Shown here piece by piece: positions 13,918-20,949 of a DNA stretch of 20,949 nt (position 1 is its first letter; every line of letters starts with the position of its first letter). The notes under the pieces were generated by a model that did no database searches, had not been told where the DNA came from, and was given only the letters and a program-made list of their open reading frames with translations. The translations under genes and the position numbers were made by a program. Origin of the DNA: CAYHIW01 sp964356745 (GTDB taxonomy: Bacteria > Patescibacteriota > Microgenomatia > UBA1406 > GWC2-37-13); NCBI GenBank assembly GCA_964356745.1, contig CAYHIW010000014.1:1-20949 (forward strand). The letters are read 5' to 3'.

Positions 13918-15654
13918 TTATTTCAACGAAATAAATGAATTATGTAATACTGCGTGCTCTATGTCGCTTGGCAAAAGAGGTCGGCCATCATACTTTAAAA
14001 TAGCTTCAGAAATGGCTACCCCTGTCTCTTGACGGAGCAACCGTGCAAACTGAGCTTGAGAATTACTTTCAACAATCACGTACCTCTTCCCTTCCTTAAA
14101 TAATACTTTTATGCTTTCGTCCAAGGGAAACACATGGGTAAAATGAATTACTGCCGTCTTCACATTTTTCTTTGTAAGGTTGTTCATGCTCTCAAGAATG
14201 GACCCTTTTGTACTTCCCCAACAAACAAAAATAATTTCTGCCCCATCTATGTCGCCTATCTGCTCAGGTGCTTTGAAATGATTTTTCAGATATGTTTTTC
14301 TTTTTGCATTACGTTTGTTTACTTGCTGTACACGAGAAACATGATCTTCGGAAGTCAGTCCATCTTCGCCGTGTTCATATGAGTTTGCTTGGTATGTCTG
14401 CCCTTTTTGTCCGGGGATCAAAAGTTCAGAAATACCATCATCGGACAACTGATATCGTAAATACTTCTCTTTTGTAGAAGTCTTCACAATTTTACCTCGA
14501 TCAACTGGATTTTCAGATAAAAGAGTTTTCATGAACGACTTTTGTACTGACTTATGAGACTCGGATAAAAACATATCAGACATCACAATAACCGGTGTTT
14601 GATATGTGTCTGCGAGATTGAATGCTTTAAGCGTCAACTCGACCATTTCTTCCATGGTTCCTGGAGTTAAAACAATTTTGGGAAACTCACCGTGGCCTGC
14701 GTGAACAGCAAACAGTAAATCTCCCTGCTCAGTCCACGTGGGCATTCCTGTTGCTGGACCAGGACGTTGGGATAGAAAAATAACGATAGGAATCTCTGCA
14801 ATTCCGGCAAATGAGACAGCTTCTACCATAAGAGCAAAACCTCCACCCGAAGTTCCAACTGCGCTTCTTACTCCAGCAAACGACGCACCAAGCGCACTGT
14901 TAATGACCGCTATCTCATCCTCAGCATGACGTACAACTATTCCTGTTTTTTTTTGCCACGATGCAAGCGTTGCAAGAACTGAAGATGATGGGGTCATTGG
15001 ATAAGCTGAATAAAATCGACAGTTCGAGGCAATCGCACCAAACGCGAATGCATCGTTTCCTGTTAAAACTACCTGTGGCTCTATTGTTTCGGTTTTTTTT
15101 AAAAATGGCTTGATATGTTCTTTATGATTGGTAAATACATGATCATGTCCCTGCTTAGCAAACTGCTTATTAAACTCGACGACTTTTTCGCCTTTTTTGG
15201 CAAACTGTTTTGATAAAATCGAGTACAACATCTCCATGTCACCTTCAATAAGAGCAAGTGTCGCTCCTAAAGCGATTGTATTTTTCATGATCATCGCTCC
15301 TTGCAATTCTTTTAAAATTTTCTTGAAAGGCACGCTTATTTTGATTCCTTTTTTATCAGGTTCAAATTCTTCCGGGTCATACATCACCAACGCATTTTCT
15401 GCTAGTTTGTCGTTATGATACGTGTATGTTTGCTTATTAAGACAGACGAGAATGTCAATTTCTTCTTTTAATGTATGTACTGGGTCTTTGGAAAAGACTA
15501 CGTCGATCGCATTGTGACCTCCACGAATAAGCGATGGATATTCGACATAATCAAAAATATGATAACCAGATCTACTGGCTATTTTTGAAAATGTGAGACC
15601 GGTGGTCATTATCCCAAATCCAGCCTCGCCCCCAATTTTCCATAATGTACTCAT
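13918..15654 (-). CDS. korA: 2-oxoacid:ferredoxin oxidoreductase, fused gamma-alpha subunit
   Basis: A 578-residue fusion. Residues 1 to about 185 form the gamma (CoA-side) domain, beginning WKIGGEAGFGIMTTGLTFSK and containing YPSLIRGGHNAIDV. From about 195 comes the alpha pyrimidine-binding domain with YSAYPMTPSSSV (residues 215-226), HAEDEIAVINSALGASFAG and AVGTSGGGFALMVEA. Domain II follows, and then a C-terminal transketolase-C-like part (IIFVCWGSTKGSILESM). This gamma-alpha order is that of the KorA family of 2-oxoglutarate/2-oxoacid oxidoreductases. Its ATG overlaps the stop of sufU as ATGA, so it should be translated by ribosomes finishing sufU. That coupling places an Fe-S enzyme directly in the assembly operon. 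Confidence 0.92.
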   Translation of the reverse strand: MSTLWKIGGEAGFGIMTTGLTFSKIASRSGYHIFDYVEYPSLIRGGHNAIDVVFSKDPVHTLKEEIDILVCLNKQTYTYHNDKLAENALVMYDPEEFEPDKKGIKISVPFKKILKELQGAMIMKNTIALGATLALIEGDMEMLYSILSKQFAKKGEKVVEFNKQFAKQGHDHVFTNHKEHIKPFLKKTETIEPQVVLTGNDAFAFGAIASNCRFYSAYPMTPSSSVLATLASWQKKTGIVVRHAEDEIAVINSALGASFAGVRSAVGTSGGGFALMVEAVSFAGIAEIPIVIFLSQRPGPATGMPTWTEQGDLLFAVHAGHGEFPKIVLTPGTMEEMVELTLKAFNLADTYQTPVIVMSDMFLSESHKSVQKSFMKTLLSENPVDRGKIVKTSTKEKYLRYQLSDDGISELLIPGQKGQTYQANSYEHGEDGLTSEDHVSRVQQVNKRNAKRKTYLKNHFKAPEQIGDIDGAEIIFVCWGSTKGSILESMNNLTKKNVKTAVIHFTHVFPLDESIKVLFKEGKRYVIVESNSQAQFARLLRQETGVAISEAILKYDGRPLLPSDIEHAVLHNSFISLK

Positions 15655-16004
15655 TGATTAATTATTCTTTTGACCGCCTCAAGCGAGAGTAAAAGACACT
15701 TTATTCTCGCCGGGCTAATATCTATACCAATTAAATTCATCATATCTTTTTTACCAATCTTTCTCAACTTGCTTATGTCTTTGTTTTTAATAAATTCTGT
15801 AAGAAGTGACGCTGAGGCTCTAGAGATTGCGCAACCTTCTCCTGAAAACGCAACGTTATTCACTTTTTTTCCTTTGAACTCTACCTGCATTGTGATAACG
15901 TCTCCACAAAGAGGATTATGAACTGTGATTGACGAAGTAAATTTAGCGAGGGTGCCAAAATTACGGGGATTTTTATAGTGATCAAGAATAATATCTTCGT
16001 ACAT
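15651..16004 (-). CDS. sufU: SufU/IscU-like Fe-S scaffold or zinc-dependent sulfur acceptor
   Basis: A 117-residue protein that accepts sulfur from SufS for cluster assembly. It begins MYEDIILDHYKNPRNFG and carries the metal ligands C33 and D35 in NPLCGD, C58 in EGCAISRAS and C103 in SPARIKC. The PARIKC motif, with Lys instead of the IscU His before the last Cys, marks the SufU type. The protein is shorter than typical SufU (about 147 residues in Bacillus): C58 and C103 are 45 apart, close to IscU spacing, so the SufU-specific insertion is missing. It sits 3 nt after sufS and overlaps korA in ATGA. Confidence 0.92.
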   Translation of the reverse strand: MYEDIILDHYKNPRNFGTLAKFTSSITVHNPLCGDVITMQVEFKGKKVNNVAFSGEGCAISRASASLLTEFIKNKDISKLRKIGKKDMMNLIGIDISPARIKCLLLSLEAVKRIINQ

Positions 16005-16007
16005 TGA

Positions 16008-17216
16008 TTAAGAAAAAACTTTTAGCGCTCTTTTTAAACCTTCAACGGCTCTATCAACGTCTTTTTTATCATTGTAGATATGAAAACTCATACGAGCAGA
16101 GCTTGAGATATTAAATCTTGTATGTAGGGGCATGGCACAGTGATGCCCTCCTCGAATACAGATCTGTTGTTCGTTCAAAATACTTGCAATGTCATGAGGA
16201 TGCACCGTACGAAGATTAAAAGAAATCACTCCGGATCGGTTTTGAGGTCCAAGAATGTGAATAAATTTGCCGAATTCCTGCTTAAGCGCTGTATATGAAT
16301 AGGAAACCAGATCTCGGACATGATCTTCTACGTTTTTCATTCCGATGTTTTCTAGATATTCAATACTCTTGCCAAATGCAATGACCTCGGCTATTGCTGG
16401 TGTTCCTGCTTCAAACTTTTCGGGTAGTTGCGCAAATGTAGTTTCTTGAATGCTCACTTTTTCGATCATCTCTCCTCCAAACAAAAACGGGGAGGTGCTG
16501 TCTAGTACCTCCTTCTTACCATACAAAATTCCTAAACCTGTGGGACCAAGCGTTTTGTGGGCAGAAAATGCAAAAAAGTCACAGTCAAGATCCTTCACGT
16601 CAACTTTAAAATGAGGAACTGCTTGTGCAGCATCAACAACAACAATGATTGAGGGATTTATTTTTCTTGCCGCAGAAATTATTTCTTTGAGGGGGTTTAC
16701 TGTTCCCAAAACATTCGAAATATATGCAATGGCTAGAATTTTTGTTCTTTTCGTAATGACACCAGTTAAGTCAACGAGAACTCCGTCATCAGTAATCTCG
16801 ACAACTTTGAAATCCGCTCCTACATTAAATGCCAACTGTTGCCAGGGGACAAAATTAGAGTGATGCTCCATGACTGTAGTAACAATCTCGTCTCCTTTAT
16901 TGACAATGTTAGTGCCCACGCTATACATGACAAGATTGAGAGACTCTGTTGTGTTTCGCGTAAACACAATTTCTTCAGATTTTGCGTTAATGAATTGTGC
17001 AACTACTTCTCGCGTGTGTTCATACTCACTGGTTGCTTTTTCGGATAACGAATAGACTCCTCGTTTGATGTTTGCGCTGTACTGCTCGTAGTATTCGCTT
17101 AACTTGTCAAGCATCTGTTTTGGTTTTAAAGAGGTAGACGCAGAATCGAGATACGCTAAATTAGGGACGTGAGAATAAATAGGAAAGTCTTTACGAATTT
17201 GTTTAGTGTCTAGCAT
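16008..17216 (-). CDS. sufS: Cysteine desulfurase SufS (class II)
   Basis: A 402-residue PLP enzyme that takes sulfur from cysteine as a persulfide. Sequence marks are LDSASTSLKPKQM near the N-terminus, FTRNTTESLNLV, HHSNFVPWQ, the PLP-ring Asp D195 in VVVDAAQAVPH, the Schiff-base lysine K221 in SAHKTLGPTGLG, and the catalytic C360 in RGGHHCAMP. R375 in SSARMSF would bind the substrate carboxylate. The short active-site loop and RGGHHC motif place it in the SufS rather than the IscS/NifS class. It overlaps the end of sufD by 14 nt and delivers sulfur to the SufU encoded next. Confidence 0.96.
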   Translation of the reverse strand: MLDTKQIRKDFPIYSHVPNLAYLDSASTSLKPKQMLDKLSEYYEQYSANIKRGVYSLSEKATSEYEHTREVVAQFINAKSEEIVFTRNTTESLNLVMYSVGTNIVNKGDEIVTTVMEHHSNFVPWQQLAFNVGADFKVVEITDDGVLVDLTGVITKRTKILAIAYISNVLGTVNPLKEIISAARKINPSIIVVVDAAQAVPHFKVDVKDLDCDFFAFSAHKTLGPTGLGILYGKKEVLDSTSPFLFGGEMIEKVSIQETTFAQLPEKFEAGTPAIAEVIAFGKSIEYLENIGMKNVEDHVRDLVSYSYTALKQEFGKFIHILGPQNRSGVISFNLRTVHPHDIASILNEQQICIRGGHHCAMPLHTRFNISSSARMSFHIYNDKKDVDRAVEGLKRALKVFS

Positions 17217-17772
17217 AGAGATTGTTGACGCCTGCGTCTTTTAATTTGTCAAAGACTTCTTGCAAGAATCCTTGAATAAGCAGTTCTTTTGCCTGATTAT
17301 ATTCCACGCCTCGGGCATTTAGATAATAAAGTTCTTCTTCATTGAGTTGACCTGTGGTTGACCCATGAGTGCAAAAAACATCGTTGGCAAGAATTTCTAA
17401 GAATGGCTCTGACGCAATAAACACATCGGGAGAAAGAATGATGTTTTGATTCTTCTGATACGCGTGGGTTCCCTGACCTTCTTTTTCAATTTTAATAAGT
17501 CCTTGATAGTTGAATTTCGACTGATCATTAAATACTCCTTTGATAAGGAGGTTTGATTTTGAGCGAGGAGCTTTATGATGCTGTACTGTGTTTATTTTAA
17601 ACGCAGTATCTCCTTTGCCGTTAAACAAACCAAAAATATCCAGGTCCACGTCTGAAGCAGTGATCTCAAAGGTAAAATCTCCGGATATGTTATGCATAAA
17701 GGCCACATACTTCCCGGCCCTACCGAGAATTATCCTGTTTGAATCTGTTTTGTTTAAATCTATGAAGTTCAT
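17203..17772 (-). CDS. sufD: Short SufD (SufBCD complex subunit)
   Basis: A 189-residue protein corresponding only to the C-terminal beta-helix and end of SufD, which is usually about 400 residues or more. Recognisable parts are HHKAPRSKSNLLIKGVF (residues 65-81), ILSPDVFIASEPFLEIL and DVFCTHGSTTGQL with C134 and H136, then EELYYLNARGV near the end. SufD pairs with SufB to build the cluster on the SufBC2D scaffold; the Cys-x-His segment matches the site where SufD contributes to that interface. The start is 2 nt after sufB. Nothing suggests a frameshift: upstream is sufB itself, so the short form appears native. The SufB-facing N-terminal region of normal SufD is absent. Confidence 0.88.
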   Translation of the reverse strand: MNFIDLNKTDSNRIILGRAGKYVAFMHNISGDFTFEITASDVDLDIFGLFNGKGDTAFKINTVQHHKAPRSKSNLLIKGVFNDQSKFNYQGLIKIEKEGQGTHAYQKNQNIILSPDVFIASEPFLEILANDVFCTHGSTTGQLNEEELYYLNARGVEYNQAKELLIQGFLQEVFDKLKDAGVNNLYARH

Positions 17773-17774
17773 AT

Positions 17775-19178
17775 TTAGCCGACGCTTCCTGCCATCTCAA
17801 GATTAATAAGCCTGTTGAGTTCTATTGAGTACTCCAACGGAATTTCTCGTGTAATTGGTTGAATAAATCCATTAACCAAAAGTCCTTCTGCATCGGTTTT
17901 AGAGATTCCACGTGATGTAAGGTAAAATAATTTTTCCTCTCCTATTTTTTCAACGGTTGCTTCGTGTTGCACGTTGGTTTCGCTCTCTTTAATCTTCATA
18001 TATGGGTAGGTGTCTGATCGAGAATCTTCATCTAGGATAAGAGCGTCACACGAAACGTAAACCGAGGAATTTTTTGCACCGGGTCGTACCATAACGAGTC
18101 CTCTGTACGAAGTCCGTCCTCCATCTTTTGAAATAGATTTTGAGACGATTCGTGACGAAGTATTTGGTGCAAAATGAAACATCTTAGCGCCTGCATCTTG
18201 ATGCTGACCTTTTCCTGCAAATGCAATCGAAAGAACTTCTCCTCGAGCTCCTTCTTCCATGAGGTAACAGGAAGGATACTTCATCGTGACACATGAACCG
18301 ATATTACAATCGATCCATTCCATGAACCCGTTTTTCTCAACACGAGTTCTTTTAGTTACTAAGTTGTAAACATTGTTGCTCCAGTTCTGGACTGTTGTAT
18401 AACGCACGCGCGCATTTTTCTTAACGATAATCTCAACGACTGCTGAGTGAAGTGAGTCGGAATCTGTTTGGTAAATAGGAGCTGTACAACCTTCTACGTA
18501 ATGTACGTAACTTCCCTCTTCTGCGATAATGAGCGTTCGCTCAAACTGTCCGATATTTTCTGCGTTAATGCGGAAATATGCCTGAAGAGGAAGGGTAACT
18601 TTAACTCCCTTGGGGACATAAACGAATGATCCTCCAGACCATACTGCAGAATTAAGGGCTGCAAATTTATTATCATGAGGTGGAATTACGGTTGCAAAAT
18701 ATTCTTCGAAAATCTTTGGATATTTTTTGAGCGCTGAGTCTGTGTCCATAAAAACAACTCCTTGCTTGGTCAGTTCTTTTCTTACGCTCTCATAAACCAC
18801 TTCTGATTCATACTGGGCAGAAACTCCAGAAAGATACTTCTTCTCTGCTTCTGGAATTCCAATCTTGTCGTACGTATCTTTTATTTCTGCTGGCAAATCC
18901 TTCCATGCGTTTGCTCGATCTTTGGTTGGGCGAATGTAATAGTAATAGTTATCAAAATTAATTTTTGAGAGATCTGCTCCCCACGTAGGCATTGGACGAT
19001 CAAGAAAAATTTTATATGACTTAAGTCGAAATGCAGTCATCCATGCCGGTTCTTTTTTCATCGCAGACATTCTCTTTATGACGTCTTCATCAAGTCCTCT
19101 TCGTTCTTTAAAGTTGTAGTTTTCTGGCATAGAAAACCCGTATTTGTAGTCGAACTGTACGTCTTGTGTTTTTTGCAT
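17775..19178 (-). CDS. sufB: Fe-S cluster assembly scaffold SufB
   Basis: A full-length, 467-residue SufB. The N-terminal part holds FRLKSYKIFLDRPMPTWGADL, then come FAALNSAVWSGGSFVYVPKGV (residues 172-192) and the beta-helix core with HYVEGCTAPIYQTDSLH-type sequence, FMEWIDCNIGS and QHQDAGAKMFHFAPNTSS. C377 in VYVSCDAL and E406 in VQHEATVEKI stand 29 residues apart, as do C405 and E434 of E. coli SufB, which are linked to cluster formation. It acts with SufC and SufD in the cytoplasm. The start is 12 nt after sufC and has no Shine-Dalgarno sequence. It is the best conserved gene of the operon. Confidence 0.97.
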   Translation of the reverse strand: MQKTQDVQFDYKYGFSMPENYNFKERRGLDEDVIKRMSAMKKEPAWMTAFRLKSYKIFLDRPMPTWGADLSKINFDNYYYYIRPTKDRANAWKDLPAEIKDTYDKIGIPEAEKKYLSGVSAQYESEVVYESVRKELTKQGVVFMDTDSALKKYPKIFEEYFATVIPPHDNKFAALNSAVWSGGSFVYVPKGVKVTLPLQAYFRINAENIGQFERTLIIAEEGSYVHYVEGCTAPIYQTDSDSLHSAVVEIIVKKNARVRYTTVQNWSNNVYNLVTKRTRVEKNGFMEWIDCNIGSCVTMKYPSCYLMEEGARGEVLSIAFAGKGQHQDAGAKMFHFAPNTSSRIVSKSISKDGGRTSYRGLVMVRPGAKNSSVYVSCDALILDEDSRSDTYPYMKIKESETNVQHEATVEKIGEEKLFYLTSRGISKTDAEGLLVNGFIQPITREIPLEYSIELNRLINLEMAGSVG

Positions 19179-19190
19179 AGGTTCTATGTT

Positions 19191-19910
19191 CTACGATTCG
19201 CGTTTGACAATATTCTCATAACCTTTTTTTTCAATTGCTTCGGCCAGTTTGGCAGTACCAACCTTAACTAATTTCCCATTTACCAGAACCAAAACATTGT
19301 CCGGTTTCAAGTATTTTAAAATTCTGTTGTAATGGGTTATAAGAATGAATGTTTTATTTCCTTTATACTTTTTTAGAAACTTTGATATTTTCTTAAGAGA
19401 ATCTATATCAACTCCTGTATCAATCTCGTCGAAGATGCAAACTTGCTTATCTAAAACTGCCGCTTGAAGTACTTCGAACTTTTTCTTTTCTCCACCAGAC
19501 GATCCTTCGTTTAGTGATCGTGTTAGAAGTTCTTCTGAGATACCAAGTTCTTTGGCGTACTTAATTGTTTCTTTACGAATTGCGAGTGGCTCTTTTTTGC
19601 CCGAAAGTGCAAGTTGCAAAAGCTGAAGAACAGTAACGCCAGATAACGATAGTGGAGATTGAAACGAAAGAAAGATTCCTTTCTCAGATCGCTTCTGCGC
19701 ATCTAAATCTGAAACATCTTCTTTTTTGAAAAATATGCCGCCCTTCACTTTATAAGTCGGGTGCGCCATTATCGAGTAAGCAAGCGTTGACTTTCCAGAT
19801 CCATTGGGACCCATGACTGCGTAGATTTTTCCCTTTTCAAACGTGTAAGAGAGATCCGAAAGAATCTTTTTTTTAGCTACAGAAACTGAGAGATTTTTGA
19901 GCGTAAGCAT
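19191..19910 (-). CDS. sufC: Fe-S assembly ATPase SufC
   Basis: A 239-residue ABC-type ATPase that drives conformational change of SufB-SufD. Walker A is GPNGSGKST (K40 counted from my start), the signature is EGSSGGEKKKFEVLQ, Walker B is CIFDEIDTGVD, and the switch His is in LITHYNR. I place the start at 19910 (MLTLKNLSVS), not at the ATG three codons upstream (19919), because that ATG overlaps the -10 box TAGAAT and would not be in the mRNA. As first gene of the suf-kor operon it sits directly behind a good promoter, with seven bases between the -10 box and the ATG, so its mRNA should be leaderless. Confidence 0.95.
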   Translation of the reverse strand: MLTLKNLSVSVAKKKILSDLSYTFEKGKIYAVMGPNGSGKSTLAYSIMAHPTYKVKGGIFFKKEDVSDLDAQKRSEKGIFLSFQSPLSLSGVTVLQLLQLALSGKKEPLAIRKETIKYAKELGISEELLTRSLNEGSSGGEKKKFEVLQAAVLDKQVCIFDEIDTGVDIDSLKKISKFLKKYKGNKTFILITHYNRILKYLKPDNVLVLVNGKLVKVGTAKLAEAIEKKGYENIVKRES

Positions 19911-19917
19911 CGCCCCC

Positions 19918-19946
19918 ATTCTACCCGATTCTCACCCCAATCTCAA
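19918..19946 (-). promoter_or_regulatory. Promoter of the suf-kor operon
   Basis: On the minus strand TTGAGA (19941-19946) and TAGAAT (19918-19923) are separated by exactly 17 nt. The predicted start is about 19911, one base before the ATG. A palindromic hairpin lies 9-12 bp upstream of the -35 box. No IscR- or Fur-like box was recognised. Confidence 0.75.
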
Positions 19947-19955
19947 CCCTCATGT

Positions 19956-19985
19956 GCCCTACGAACCTACGAGGTTCGTAGTGGC
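19956..19985 (+). repeat. Dispersed hairpin, copy B (CGNACCTACGAGGTNCG family)
   Basis: CTACGAACCT and AGGTTCGTAG form a perfect 10-bp stem around the loop ACG, extended by GCC/GGC with one unpaired T. The 17-mer at 19962-19978 matches the one at 1682-1698 (opposite strand) except for one base pair. It lies between two divergent promoters, so it may act as DNA palindrome or as an RNA hairpin, or may be an inserted repeat. Confidence 0.75.
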
Positions 19986-20033
19986 CGAATGGATTTAACG
20001 TTGGGATCTTGCCTCAGTCTCAAGTGGGGAGTG

Positions 20034-20039
20034 TATAAT
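20034..20039 (+). promoter_or_regulatory. -10 box of the rightmost gene
   Basis: A perfect TATAAT with 8 nt before the ATG at 20048, which predicts a leader of about two bases. A weak -35 candidate, TTGCCT (20009-20014), has a long 19-nt spacer. Confidence 0.6.
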
Positions 20040-20047
20040 TATTGCAT

Positions 20048-20949
20048 ATGGCAGAAAATGAATCTGGAGAAAAAAAAGAGATCAAACACTTTCCTCTAAT
20101 TCAGTCATTTGCGTCTACGAATAAAAATTCATCACTAAATAAAGAGTCGCTTAATATAATTCCAAAACGGCCTCAGGATAATTATATAAATAAAGATTTT
20201 TCCGTATTACCAGAAAATATCAACAACTCAAATCGTTTAAAAATCAACGAGAAGTTACCATCACTATCAGGGTATTCTCAAACAATTCAGAAAAATATAT
20301 CCTTGTTTTTCAACCCAAATTTATCAACACCCACACTTACACTAGGGCAGTTATCCTTGGAACCAACGACCCATATCGATGCAGACAACATAGGTGAGTT
20401 TGTCTTTCCTATCGTACAATATATCGCTCAAACAGAACCAGACTACATAGTTGCATGCGATCGAGGTGCGCGCCTTATTGCACTCGCAACACATATGCTT
20501 TACCAAGAGTTGTTTGGTGAGATTCCAACCAAAGACCACAAAATACATCTAAGAAGAATTAGTAAAAGTAATAAGCCTGAAGAAACCAAAGAACATCTTA
20601 GACCTCTTATTAGCGACATGGTAAGTGAAACTGAAAGGCCAAAAGTATTGATTTTGGATGACTGGATTAGTCTTGGCATAACAAAAGGAATGATCAAGCA
20701 GATATTCGGTGATCTTACAGGAAATCGTGCCGAATTGCTATTTGGCGTATTGAAAGGTAGTGGAGCTGATATAGCTGGAATCGAAGACAATTGGGCAATG
20801 GCAGATTGGCACGATGATCCGACTAAAATTGGCGTAACCTATGAAGGATTTGAAGTAAAACCAGATCATAAACCAACCGCATTAGAGTATCGTCGAAAAA
20901 TGCAACAATCTATTCGTACATTTGCAAAAAAGATCAAGGCAGAATCTAT
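20048..20949 (+). CDS. Phosphoribosyltransferase-like protein (3'-partial)
   Basis: The frame runs from the ATG at 20048 to the window edge without a stop, giving 300 residues so far. Residues 1 to about 100 are polar and Asn/Ser/Lys-rich, with no fold I recognise. The second part resembles a type I phosphoribosyltransferase. PDYIVACDRGARLIAL looks like the strand and loop before the active site, and RPKVLILDDWISLGITKGM matches the PRPP-binding pattern (four hydrophobics, D-D, then S-x-G-x-T). Between them are conserved-looking basic residues (HLRRISKS). After it come WAMADWHDDPTKIGVTYEGF and a basic helix. A substrate cannot be named. The gene is divergent from sufC and has its own promoter. 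Confidence 0.7.
   Translation, partial: MAENESGEKKEIKHFPLIQSFASTNKNSSLNKESLNIIPKRPQDNYINKDFSVLPENINNSNRLKINEKLPSLSGYSQTIQKNISLFFNPNLSTPTLTLGQLSLEPTTHIDADNIGEFVFPIVQYIAQTEPDYIVACDRGARLIALATHMLYQELFGEIPTKDHKIHLRRISKSNKPEETKEHLRPLISDMVSETERPKVLILDDWISLGITKGMIKQIFGDLTGNRAELLFGVLKGSGADIAGIEDNWAMADWHDDPTKIGVTYEGFEVKPDHKPTALEYRRKMQQSIRTFAKKIKAES

Noticed and set aside
19911..19919. ATG three codons upstream in sufC
   Set aside because: It overlaps the -10 box TAGAAT, so it would not be in the transcript.

Overview
This is a bacterial window of moderate to low GC with very tightly packed genes. Overlapping starts and stops, a compact SUF system, a shortened SufD, a tRNA with no encoded CCA, heptanucleotide repeats and a 'VIPAKAGI'-type palindrome inside coding sequence together suggest a Candidate Phyla Radiation (Patescibacteria) genome, perhaps a Microgenomates-like lineage. 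That placement is an inference from style and gene content; no phylogenetic marker was analysed.

Left end (1-2368): an accessory-looking set of small unrecognised proteins. It holds the end of a Cys/Pro-containing protein, a small protein with a twin-arginine-like N-terminus, a tRNA with anticodon CAT, and two leftward hypothetical genes that share an almost identical promoter/start segment and the N-terminus MSKER. A visibly GC-richer, hairpin-rich stretch (about 1630-1830) covers the 3' end of the second of these.

Middle (2411-10628, + strand): one polysaccharide/cell-envelope operon of seven genes that overlap or nearly touch: GT2 glycosyltransferase, O-antigen ligase-like membrane protein, GT-C membrane glycosyltransferase, three GT4 glycosyltransferases and a FemAB-like aminoacyltransferase. 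Together they would assemble, ligate and decorate a surface glycan. Several carry short repeats translated in frame, including a 57-bp palindromic element inside the FemAB gene.

Right part (10625-19910, - strand): a separately promoted ATP-dependent protease Lon, and upstream of it a seven-gene operon sufC-sufB-sufD-sufS-sufU-korA-korB. The Fe-S assembly genes are translationally coupled to a two-subunit 2-oxoacid:ferredoxin oxidoreductase, an Fe-S enzyme. At the right edge a rightward gene runs off the window; it encodes a protein with a phosphoribosyltransferase-like motif.

The most striking general feature is expression architecture. All seven protein-coding transcription units whose promoter can be seen have the -10 box only 6-10 nt before the ATG, so their mRNAs would be leaderless or nearly so. 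Genes inside operons mostly lack a Shine-Dalgarno sequence and rely on ATGA-type overlaps. A second observation is a dispersed hairpin family: two copies 18 kb apart share a 17-mer that differs only at two positions, and those two positions pair with each other.
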